Assembly (NCBI GenBank): GCA_030272585.1
Contig: BSYQ01000001.1
Location: 5,518,001-5,582,000, forward strand
Source of the DNA: Bryopsis sp. KO-2023
Lineage: Eukaryota > Chlorophyta > Ulvophyceae > Bryopsidales > Bryopsidaceae
DNA: 64,000 nucleotides
Direction: 5' to 3'
A model generated the notes under the pieces. It saw nothing but the letters and a program-made list of their open reading frames with translations. It did no database searches and was not told the origin of the DNA. Each line of letters begins with the position of its first letter. Positions within the stretch are counted from its first letter, which is position 1. Below, piece by piece: positions 35,165-44,765 of this stretch. A program made the translations under genes and the position numbers.

Positions 35165-36626
35165 TTCGACATGCTTAATTGTGAACAGTTAACATCTAGG
35201 GCGTTTTTCCCCTTCTTTCCACTTTTAAAAAAGTCCAGCGGAAAATTTCGGGTCAAAAGTGAACGTTTTTTGCATGGGCAGTTGCAAAAATAGACAGGCT
35301 AGCCCTGTTTACAAGGGAGAATAGCATGCGTGGTGGTGTCTTTTTCTTCTCATTTTTTTTTTCCGTAGCAACCCTCATTGTCCTTTTTTACCTCTTTATG
35401 TTGAGTTCAGATAACCTCTCCAAACTGGCTGCATGCCCCAAATCGCCAAGGTACAACAAATTTGGGACGATCTGCGATGGATAACTGGATGCACCAACCC
35501 ATCACTGTCAACATACCCAACACCGCAATATTTGTCAAAGTTAGTGTTTAATAACAACTGTGGATGGATAAACTGGATCAAACTCTGCAAAAGATCTCTC
35601 AATGGCGTTGCACTTTTCTTATACCTTTCCATTTTACTTGTTTTTTTTTTTCTTTGGGGGAGGTGGGGGGGATTATAGAGACGTACAGAGGCCTCCTCAC
35701 TACACAATATTATGACCAATGGTTGGCAAATTACCTCTTGACTGAGTTTGGCTTCAAGGATGGAGTGCACAAGAAAGGATAGCGCTTCTCAAACTCATCA
35801 TATCTGACACAAATGACATTAACACACAACTTAAAAAAAACAGCCCCATAAAAACTTATCAAAACTTCCTCACCAAAAACCCACACATATCGGATCATCC
35901 GATCACACAAAAATCTTCCCCCAAGTACTACCTGTTTCCAGACAGATCGAGTTTACAAAAAACACAATATTGATATTCTGCTCACTGTAACACCTCACCC
36001 TTCTTTATGATAGCTGATTCTCTTGCATTGGCCTTCTTTCAGCAGGAAATCGATCACAGGATGCGATTTCTTTAAGCCAGCATCACCATAGACGAGAATT
36101 TCCTTTCCCCACCAGACCCCTTGCGACCACTTTACTTTGTACTCCGATTTTGAGTAGTCCTATGCAGCATTGCCCAAAACGTATGAAGGGGTCGGTGCTC
36201 ATTCGAATCAGAAATCCTATCTTTAAGATTTTTCTATAATCTTCTTTTTTTGTTACTTATTTTACACATGGTGATGTTCCACCCAGCAAACTTTTGTCAT
36301 ATATACATATATAAAACAACCAATCTTTTTCCAAGATTTTGCATTGCTCAGGTCCTGCATTTTGATATTGCAGAATCCTAATAGGTGTTTGTTTGCAACC
36401 ATAGTGTGAATTGACTCCATCCTCCAATGGAACAAAGCCGATTTGAGAATGCGCTCACCACCAGAGCTTTCCCGTTGGAGGAGAGTCGAACGCAGAACGC
36501 CTGATTGACATGGCGCTTCTTGAAGTATTTCTGGTTCCTGACATCAAATATCAACGTGGCGAGATCATCGGGACACTTCGTGAACAGCCGAAACAAGAAA
36601 TCCGAGTCCACCGCTTTGCATTCCAT
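32862..36626 (-). CDS. Rhodanese-DSP-FHA fusion phosphatase
   Basis: Eleven exons close in phase to 540 residues: 36626-36459, 36159-35999, 35803-35735, 35484-35392, 35091-34937, 34781-34589, 34271-34128, 33778-33348, 33161-33058, 33012-32985, 32938-32862. Residues about 1-132 are a rhodanese/CH2-like domain (TLIFDVRNQKYFKKRHVNQA, FEKRYPFLCTPS) as in MAP-kinase phosphatases. The active-site loop reads VYGDAGLKKSH, without the catalytic Cys, so it is presumably a non-catalytic docking domain. Residues about 134-280 are a dual-specificity phosphatase (YPSQIVPNLLYLGDL; catalytic VHCGAGVSRSS, nucleophile Cys about 221; acid Asp in LEMPDIEVADI). A Lys/Arg/Ser-rich linker holds an NLS-like PKKKRRRHERER. 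Residues about 395-510 are an FHA domain (FGRAPGCDVKLEHLSISRQH, then DLGSGHGTNADG), which binds phosphothreonine. The start is the first in-frame ATG. Confidence 0.88.
35123..35160. repeat. (CA)n microsatellite
   Basis: About 18 CA steps in an intron of the rhodanese-DSP-FHA gene. Confidence 0.95.
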
Positions 36627-36952
36627 TCCAATTTTGCCGACCCCCAAAACTTCGACGATTATGGAACGGCGACACGGGGCTGCACTTCCCACATGTTACT
36701 GCGAGTCGGGCTGGGGTGGCCAAATGTACGACTCCTCCAGCACCAGTTCCGTGACGACAGGGTGTGGAAGAACAGCTGGGGAGTCAAAGTTGGATTGTGG
36801 ATTCTACTCTTGTTGAGGTTTCGGTCTGATGGAGCGGGAAGGTAGGGGGTGGACCCATTCTTGGACGCTGAAGCACCGCAGCATGCATGTCTGTCAGCAT
36901 ATTCGATAGTTGCAGTTCCTTCATGGAGACGAACAAGCATGCAGATGAATGA
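36627..36952. promoter_or_regulatory. Divergent promoter region, DSP-FHA / membrane protein
   Basis: 326 bases separate the two proposed start codons on opposite strands. It must hold both promoters unless 5' exons were missed. No TATA box or known element stands out. Confidence 0.35.
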
Positions 36953-38803
36953 ATGACAACCACACCGCCTCCTTTACCTCGCTTCTTAACGGAAGGCGGT
37001 GTTCTGGGAATCGACAATTTGCAAACTGACAGGAGTGAGCGGTGCTTGCCAGGTGAACCCAGCTGCACCAGCATCAAAAGCGTGGACGGTCGAAAGGGAT
37101 CGGTGATCACAAATAGATATGAAACTGGGCAATGGAAGCGACCGGACGGGTCAACCCCGAGTCGCGTGATAACGAATGAAGAGGTCGCCAAGGCGGTTTA
37201 CGACAAAGTTCTGGTGCGATTCGAAAAGAAGCTGGAATAGGCGACCCTACTCATGTGAAAATCCGTGGCCCGCTTGGCGGCGGGGGGGGTTGGTGGTGAC
37301 AAGAATGATCCATGTTTTTGTTTTCTTGCAGAAAACTGTGGAAGTGAGCAACCGCTACTACCATGTGTTTTGGTATTCCCTTTTCGTCGCCGCCTATTTG
37401 ATCGTACTCTACGTTCAGGTGAGGTCGTCCGCTAACGGCACCCTCCTTAGCATTTCTTTCCACGTTGATTCCACGGCCAATCACTGCGCTAGGTATTTGC
37501 AAGGTCTTGATGAACTCGATCTTTGTATGTCCAGGCCCAAGCGTTCAAATCTGGAGACGTCGTTACCAGTTTGCGAAATGCGCTGATGCCGAACGGCCAA
37601 CTCACAGTTCGTTTCAAAAACGAAGACGAAGTGCTGGCCTACATAGGCAACAAGATCATCCTGCCCATTTGGAAGGACCCTATATGCGGCGATTCGAAGT
37701 GCGAATGGCCCTGGGAGTATCCATCTTTCGGTCGATTCGGTTGTAGGGCGGATTGTGGGATTGAAACGAACACCACGAGGGTTATGGTGAACGTTCGAGC
37801 GAACTTCGCAAACCATCCAACGCTGAGTCCCAGAATTTTGATGGCGAATGCTAAGTGGAACCTGTGCATGAAAGATGAAGACAGAAGGAAACGAGGGGAG
37901 GCCGATATTTGCTGGTGAGACGCAGTCTGATTTTTGAGGACGGCCTCTCTAAGTTTCAACGCAGACAATTTACAATCTGGACTATGCCAGCCCAACTCGA
38001 CAGCAGGGAGTTTGGACCCCTATGTTCTTTATAGATGTAGAGTATTTGCTTCTCTGTGCGATCGGTGTGTTTCGTTTCAACTTTGTTTCTGAATGCCAAC
38101 ACACCGCAACTGCAAAGTGAAAGAATCTCTTGTCTGATGGTCACCTAGGTACTCTGAGGATGTGGAGTTTGATGAAATCATGGTCAACAAATTGGAGACC
38201 ATGGAATTGATCGATGGCACTTGGTATGTGAAAATCACGGGGGACTATGCTGGCCGAGTCAGTGGAAGAATCTTCAATATCAACAACACCACAAATCCAG
38301 TTCCTATAACTTTGGAGGTAAGCGCAAAAACATATCCTGCTGATCAAGGGGTCAAGTTGCTTCATCGCAGAGTGTTGGTGTATGTGTTTACAACCCAGCC
38401 CCTGAGGGTCTATACAAAAACAACTCTCAACATCCCCTTCGTGCGGTTTCGAGTTCACTTCACTGAAATTGAAGCCATCCAATTGATTTTTTACAATGAT
38501 GAAGTGGGCTTCATTCCTGTCTCCATGATTTATTTTCAACAGCCGAAATGGGAAGAGTGCAAGATCTCCAGAGCAAAGAACTCTGCTCCCATGACGAACG
38601 CTGTGAGGCGTTTGCTGTCTGACTGGGCAAAAGACAACTCTGAGGGGAAGCTCAGCAACGAGGAGCTTGCCCAAGGTCTCCTGAACTTAGTCAAAGAGGA
38701 GGTGCAGAAAAGGGGCTTGGAGGACAGACAAGATGTCCACATGAAGAAAAAGAAAACCGATGTTCTGCTCAACGATGCAGACCAAGACAAGGCACCATCA
38801 TAG
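36953..38803 (+). CDS. Single-pass membrane protein with Cys-rich GRFGCxADCG motif
   Basis: Exons 36953-37213, 37332-37418, 37535-37914 and 38149 onward close in phase. The N-terminal ~100 residues are polar. One hydrophobic segment (VFWYSLFVAAYLIVLYV) follows at about residue 97. The next domain has DPICGDSKCEWPWEYPSFGR then FGCRADCG, a four- or five-cysteine motif that I have seen in large membrane or secreted proteins of algae and oomycetes; this is recollection, not a search. The C-terminus is Lys/Glu-rich with a KKKKTD cluster. After 38317 either the ORF reads through to 38803 or a 54-base intron (38318-38371, GTAAGC...CAG) is removed, which changes frame and stops early. The coding-like tail favours read-through or a further intron. 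Function unknown. Confidence 0.65.
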
Positions 38804-39482
38804 GATCCAGACTCATTCAATTCTGCTACTGAACAAGCATCTTGTTATGTTCTTCCTCACACACACAATAGAATTATGGATTTTTACCCTCCTCAAAAAA
38901 AACTACTAGAAAACTGAAAGTTTCTCGGACGCCTTGTTTGAAGATGATATCCATCAAAAAATTCTGGCTGTGCCAAAAAGGCATATCAGCTCCTTGTATC
39001 GCATTGTTGAATGAACCACAAGCTTATTGAGGCACGCATTCAATACTCATCACCAAAAACTTCTTGGGACATTAATTGGGTTGAACTTTAATTCCGTCGC
39101 CAATGCCACACAGAAAATAAAGTCCAACGTCTTCAGGCATTTACCACTACTATGTTTTTTTTACATGGAGAACAGAAACCCCTTCCCACACAACCCACCA
39201 CACCTCATCCATTAAATGAACTCGCTAGCAGCTAAAGAAACAGATGTCCGACAGAAACATTCTTACTCTACACATAACGTTAATATTCATACATCGTCAT
39301 TAAGCATCCATTAGGGTTTCCACCTAAAGCAAATGGAGGCCACATGACATGACATTTCATTTGAAACCCCCTCTTGAAACCCACATTCCGTTTTGTGTTG
39401 CGGCTTGTTATATCTCATTCAATCTACTCTAAAAAAAAAGGAATTTAAGGAAATTCATTTCGGAAGGGATGCAGGCAACCCA
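38804..39482. other. Convergent intergenic region
   Basis: Lies between the 3' ends of the membrane-protein gene and the mitochondrial carrier gene. A/T-rich, no coding exon seen. Confidence 0.5.
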
Positions 39483-40337
39483 TCATGTGGCCTTCATGGG
39501 CCACTCAGAATTCACAGCCACCTGCTCAGCACGGGCATTTTCCAAATGATCCACCATGTAGGTCCTGAAACCGTTCAATATAAACACCGCGCAAAGAATC
39601 CTGAACCCTCTGGGAGTGTAACCTTTCCACAACCCCCCGACGCCCTCCTCTCTGCACACAGTCGCCATCCCCCCCAAAGACGTCACGTACTCCGGACGAG
39701 AATACATATGCGCTTGCAAGCGAGTCTTGACTGTGTCGAAGGGATGACTCAGAAAGGATCCCAGAAAACCTGCTGCGACGCCGGCAGCCAGGCTCGGGGT
39801 TCCCTTGGGATATTTCGCCATGTCAGGACTTTCCTCCAAATACCTCTCCAGCACCGGGTATAGGCCCAAATAGTTGCCCGCATATATCGACTCCCGGCAC
39901 ACGCTCAAAGCCAAACCTCTGCAGAACAATGAACGGAGTCCATAGTTTTGCACCACCGCCTTGGTTTCGTTTATTATAGACCTCCCGTTTTTTTGTTGCT
40001 GAATCACCAAGAGCTCCGCTGGCGAACCAACGAATCCCGATATCGCCCCAGCAGCCGCAGCGCAAAATACGCGACCACTGGGGTCCACATCCCTTCCGGT
40101 TATATTTCGCGTCAACTGCTCGCACATCCTATTCGCACCAAACTGTGTGGCAGTGATTGGCGCCATGCTCAATATGTTGATACCCAAGCCTCGGTACAGG
40201 TGCGCCACGTTCCAAGGCACAGCTCTCCCTTCCTGCAGCGCATTCTTTATCGCGACGATGGGCTGCATGATCGTCACTTCGCCCATCCCTGCCATACCAC
40301 CTATGATGGTATGCTCAGCGGCGGACACGCGGCTCAT
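39483..40337 (-). CDS. Mitochondrial carrier family protein (Yhm2-like)
   Basis: Inner-membrane metabolite transporter of the SLC25 type, 284 residues in one uninterrupted exon. Three repeats of about 95 residues are visible. The signature Px[DE]xx[KR] is clear in repeat three (HPFDTVKTRLQ) and modified in repeat one (QPIVAIKNALQ) and repeat two (SPAELLVIQQQ). This pattern of degenerate first and second signatures, with ELLVIQQQK in repeat two, recalls the yeast citrate/oxoglutarate carrier Yhm2 and its relatives; substrate is inferred. Start chosen at the ATG at 40337 (MSRVSAAEHTIIGGMAGMGE); a longer ORF upstream lacks an ATG. Lack of introns is unusual in this window. Confidence 0.9.
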   Translation of the reverse strand: MSRVSAAEHTIIGGMAGMGEVTIMQPIVAIKNALQEGRAVPWNVAHLYRGLGINILSMAPITATQFGANRMCEQLTRNITGRDVDPSGRVFCAAAAGAISGFVGSPAELLVIQQQKNGRSIINETKAVVQNYGLRSLFCRGLALSVCRESIYAGNYLGLYPVLERYLEESPDMAKYPKGTPSLAAGVAAGFLGSFLSHPFDTVKTRLQAHMYSRPEYVTSLGGMATVCREEGVGGLWKGYTPRGFRILCAVFILNGFRTYMVDHLENARAEQVAVNSEWPMKAT

Positions 40338-40767
40338 GTCTGCAGCGCACCGAGTAATCAAACAGCAAACTTTCCGCCCTTCTTTCGGATATCGCGACTA
40401 AGAAAGGCACGTTCCCAGAGACTCTTCCTGCAGTCGTGCGGGTTGTCCGATGGTTCGTCAAAGAGTGTTCGCTTGTCGTCACGTCCAGCAACGACTTTGC
40501 GCTTTGGCGACAAGTGGCGTCCACGTCAGACGCTACGAAGTGCTGAAAGAAGCGTACGACACTCGCTGGATATTTATTCCTGCCTTCGTCCACTGCGTTG
40601 GTGTTTGTCCGTTTATCTGGAGTGGAGCGTGCCAACCCCGCCCTGGTCAGGAGGCTAGGAATTGACGTTTTATCGAGACAGGAGAAACACAAGGAATTTC
40701 GAAATCGAACTGGTGGTGGTGTGATCGCGGATCTGCTGTTGGTTGGCTGGTTGAGGTCGAGGATCAA
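40338..40767. promoter_or_regulatory. Divergent promoter region, carrier / RPN9
   Basis: 430 bases between divergent start codons. Overlapping chance ORFs only; no known promoter motif recognised. Confidence 0.35.
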
Positions 40768-43491
40768 ATGGCGCCCAAGCAGATGGAGTTCCTAGCGTCC
40801 CTCAGGCGCCAGAATCCCCAGATAGGCGAAGCTTTGGAGCAACTGTCGGCCCAGTACGACGCCAAGCTTTGGCATCAGGTCACTCAAAAACTGGAAGAAG
40901 TTTTCGACCTTGCCGAAAGCCAACCACCGCTGGGCTCCATGTTGATCAGTCTTTATGACAACTTCATCGCGGATTTTGCTGGCAAATTGAACTTGTTGAA
41001 ATTGGCGCACCTCGCTGTGCGGGTGTCGAAGCACTACTCCGAGATCGATCAACGTTTGGCGTTTTTGGAAGGGGTGGTGGAGAGTTTGAAACAGCTCAGG
41101 CACGTGAAAGTCGAGGAGCCGTCCTTGTACTTGAGGATGCATATTGGGGAGAACAAGTTGTTGAAGGGGGATGTGGTGGCTTGCAAAGCTTTGATGGAGG
41201 AAGGCAAAGAGAAGCTGGAGTCTGCCACTGATGTAAGACTGATCTCTACTTCCTTTTTTTTTGGGGGGGGGGGGCAGTTGAGGTGCAAAGAAAAAAAATA
41301 AATCAATGTTAGGATGTTGCTTTTCTACCATAGGGAGTTGAAATATTCGAAAGGAGCTTCCGGAAGATTGCTAATTTTGAATGCCACTTTGTGTTTCCCA
41401 AGTTGTCATTACGATATGATATGAATTGAAATACACAGCCGTTTTGTTTTTTCCCCCCTTTCCATATGTAGATTAAGATTTTCATTGGATGATCTTGTCA
41501 CATGTGGGTTGTTTGATTCCTGCAGTTCGACCCCTCGGTGAGTGCGACGGTGCACTATGTATGCAGCCAATTCCACAAGGCTCAAAAAGATTTCGGAGAG
41601 TTTTACAAAAGCGCGTTGATGTATCTGGCGTACACCTCCTCCGACTCGCTCCCGAAGGATTTCAAACTCGTGAGTGCTGGTTTTTGAAGCTGTACAGATT
41701 TAAATAATTGTCTGCAAGGATGTACAAGTACCCGGGCGATTAACCATTTGTAGATGAATGAAAAAAAAAAGAAACAGTTTGTAAATGAGCTTTATGGAGT
41801 TGGAATGAGTTCTTTTTCTTTTTTAAAGGGGGGGTAGGGAACGTATCAATACACAATCTTAAAAATGTCGAAAGAAATATCTCACCTGAGGTGTACGTCT
41901 TTCAGGCACTCGGAGTGGATATCTCTTTGTCGGCATTGCTTGCGGACAACGTATTCAATTTTGGGGAGCTGCTGCTGCACCCGATCGTAAGTAGTTGGAC
42001 ACTCCCTTCATGTTGTTGAAACCTAGGGATTGCCCTGAATTTATTTTTTCCAAGTGCTGGAATGTGGTGCAAAAGAAAGTGGTGACCGGAGTGGTATGTG
42101 GGGTATAGTCATCAACAGTAAAAAAAAAGCCTCTCGAAGACCTTGATTTTTGTCTTGATTTTTATCTTCTGGAAACAGTTGGCCTTCCTTGGCTCATTTT
42201 CTTTGCCCTGAAGTAGTCCAGCTGATCTAACCATCCTGAAATCAGAAGATAATCCCTAGGGCCTAACAGCATCACCCCTCCCTGGATTCGATCTTGACTG
42301 AGTGGTGTTTGATGCGAAAAGAATTAACCGTGGTTGCAATCACGTTCGCTGTGCCTTTGCAGCTTGAAATTTTGGACGCGTCGAGCTTCAAATGGCTGCA
42401 TGAGTTGTTGGAGGTGTTCAACACGGGGGACATCGGCCGGTACGATGAGATGTGCCAGCAGTACGACAAGGATCTCCGTGCCCAACCGGCATTAGTGGAG
42501 TGCCAACGTCAGCTTCGGGAGAAGATAACCATCATGTGCCTCCTGGAATTGATTTTCAGGTTGGAAGCTTCCCATCTGCACTGCAAATCATCGGTGTTGA
42601 AATGACACAGTCATGCTGAGAGAAGTGGCTTCACAAAACCACCCAATACTTTTAAATCGAGCCCTTACCCTCCATCGTCTGGAAAAAAATTCAAGCATTT
42701 CAGCCTAAGCTTATTGAGGGAAGAGCCTGCTGTACGAATAGAGTGTCTCGTTTTGGGGTGGAGTAGGTTTTGGTGGGGTGTTGTGCCAAAAGGATGAGTC
42801 ACTATGTGACGGTGAATGGTGTTTGTGTGCAGGCTGCCAGCAGAAGAGCGACAAATTTCTCTTCAAGTCATTGCCGACAGAACAAAGCTGTCGTTGGATG
42901 GGGTCGAATTTTTATTGATGAAAGCATTGTCCCTGCATCTCATCGAGGGGTCGATCGACCAGGTGGACGGCTTTGTCCAGGTAAAGCCTGATGGTCTCAG
43001 TGGACCATTGTTTTTGTGTATTTGCTTTGAAAAACAGAAATAAACTGGAGAAGTCGTATGTGTATTAAAAAAATACATTGCAGAATAAAAAGAGAAAGGC
43101 CCAGCGTCTGTTCAGCTTTTTTTTTTTTTTTTTTCTTCCTTTTCTCGTTGCAACCAAAATAGTAAGAAATCAAAAAATCGTGACACCTCTGGATGAAATC
43201 CCAAAATAGAGCCCTTCGCTTTGTAGTTTTTTTGCTTTTATTTATTTAACGACTCTGATTTTTATGGTAGACCTGTTCAATATGCTTGTATGAGGTTGAT
43301 GTGACCAGAGGGGGGGGGCTGAGTTTTTTTTGTTGAGCTGTGATTTTTTACAGGTTTCTTGGGTGCAACCTCGTGTGTTGACTTTCCCAGAGATGCAAGG
43401 ATTGTGTGAGCGTTTGGACGGATGGGCCTCCAAGGTCAAATCCGTGAATTTAGCTCTTGAACAGGAGACTGTGGGAGTCGTGGAAGTGTAA
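40768..43491 (+). CDS. RPN9: 26S proteasome lid subunit RPN9 (PSMD13)
   Basis: Non-catalytic PCI-domain subunit of the 19S regulatory particle lid. Six exons close in phase: 40768-41232, 41526-41669, 41906-41986, 42363-42559, 42833-42980, 43354-43491, giving 390 residues against about 376 in human. The N-terminus is an alpha-solenoid (LYDNFIADFAGKLNLLKLAH). The middle has QFHKAQKDFGEFYKSALMYL and ISLSALLADNVFNFGELLLH, both typical of this subunit. The PCI winged-helix part reads ISLQVIADRTKLSLDGVEFL followed by LMKALSLHLIEGSIDQVDG. The C-terminal helix begins VSWVQPRVLTFPEMQGLCER, matching the WVQPRVL block of PSMD13. Confidence 0.95.
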
Positions 43492-43925
43492 TATTGCCAG
43501 GTTACGCCGAGGAGGCATCGTGTGGTTGTAAGGTTCAAATTCCATGATTTCTTCCTATCAAAGGAGCGAAAAAAAAAAAAAATGAAATAGGTTTTTGTAG
43601 TTATAGTTCTGGGGTGTGGTGGGCTGTAGGCAGAAGGGGGTGAAACTAGTGGTTTCCATGTCTGCAATTGTGAGCAAGGGGTAGCTTCTGCTTTTTTTTT
43701 TTTCTTTTGGAGGAGGGGGAGGGGGGGGGTTTACGTTCATATCGGGCTTCTGTAATGGTGCATCGATGTGAGTGGGGAGCTCCAAAATGGAAGTTAATTT
43801 GTTGCAACTCAATCTCGTATTGAACCCTGTTTGGCCAGCAGTGGAGAATGGCTAATGAGGAATGGAATTAGGAATGGAATTGGAGAGTCTAGCAAGGAAT
43901 TGGCTCAATTCAACTTTATGGGTGG

Positions 43926-44386
43926 ATGATGAAGAATACAATAGATTTTTCAGATGATACCCACCTGTATTCGTTGAAGTTGATTCCAACAGACAGTGCT
44001 TACACTAATCCTCCAAAGTGCTTTCCGGGACCGGCGAGATTTGTCAGTTTTCTTTTCAAATGCACGAATGATGAGGAGTCCAAGCACTTGCAAAAGGAAT
44101 CTGTGAGTATTACTGTTCAACTCTGGTTCGTCCGAATCAATCAACCAACCAAAACAACACAGCAAAAGAGAGGCTTCACTCCGGCTCGAATAATATGTCC
44201 CTTCTCCATGTTGATCACGTGACCTCTTACTGCTCCGCGGTCAAAACAACTAATGAAGATCTGAGTGTGCTAATGTCAGCCAAAATCTCTCAATGGATCT
44301 CTCATGCGGTTCCAAACTTCAATGCCAAAAAGTCAGTCTCGACTTCGATCGACAAAAGCATCGTAAAAAGATATGATATGATTTGA
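43926..44386 (+). CDS. Possible small hypothetical protein
   Basis: Two plus-strand blocks look coding: 43926-44102 (MMKNTIDFSDDTHLYSLKLI ... SKHLQKES, ending at a GTGAGT donor) and about 44190-44386 (HVTSYCSAVKTTNEDLSVLM, stop at 44386). The acceptor between them is not clear and no domain is recognised. Could instead be upstream exons of the next gene. Confidence 0.35.
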
Positions 44387-44765
44387 TTACGGAGGGAGTG
44401 AATGTGGTGAATTGCTGTTGCGAAAAAACTTGCATGGCAATCTGCATGTCGGCGCTAGAGGCATACCGTCGTTGGGGAGCGTTCGAAGCTGTGGAAAATT
44501 AGTTATATGCGTTGAAGCTCAGCCTGAGTTTCGAGAAAGCGCGCACCACGTGTCGAACGGTCTATCTCAGGTGCGTCGAGCCGCAAAGCCATAGGGTGGG
44601 GGTGCATTTTCAAACTTGGTTTCAACTCGATGTTGCACGCGACCCCAACCCCCCCTTTCCAATCGTGCGTTCGCGTCCGACGTCTGGGTGACGACCGCGA
44701 CTGGCACGATGGTGTGTCTTTTGCGAACTGACCTCTCGAACCAAACAGCGTCCTTCGCCCCCATC

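Noticed and set aside
44412-44594. In-frame TAG between two coding-like stretches, suggesting a reassigned stop codon
   Set aside because: All well-supported genes here end at normal stops and use TAG nowhere in frame; a missed splice acceptor explains it better.
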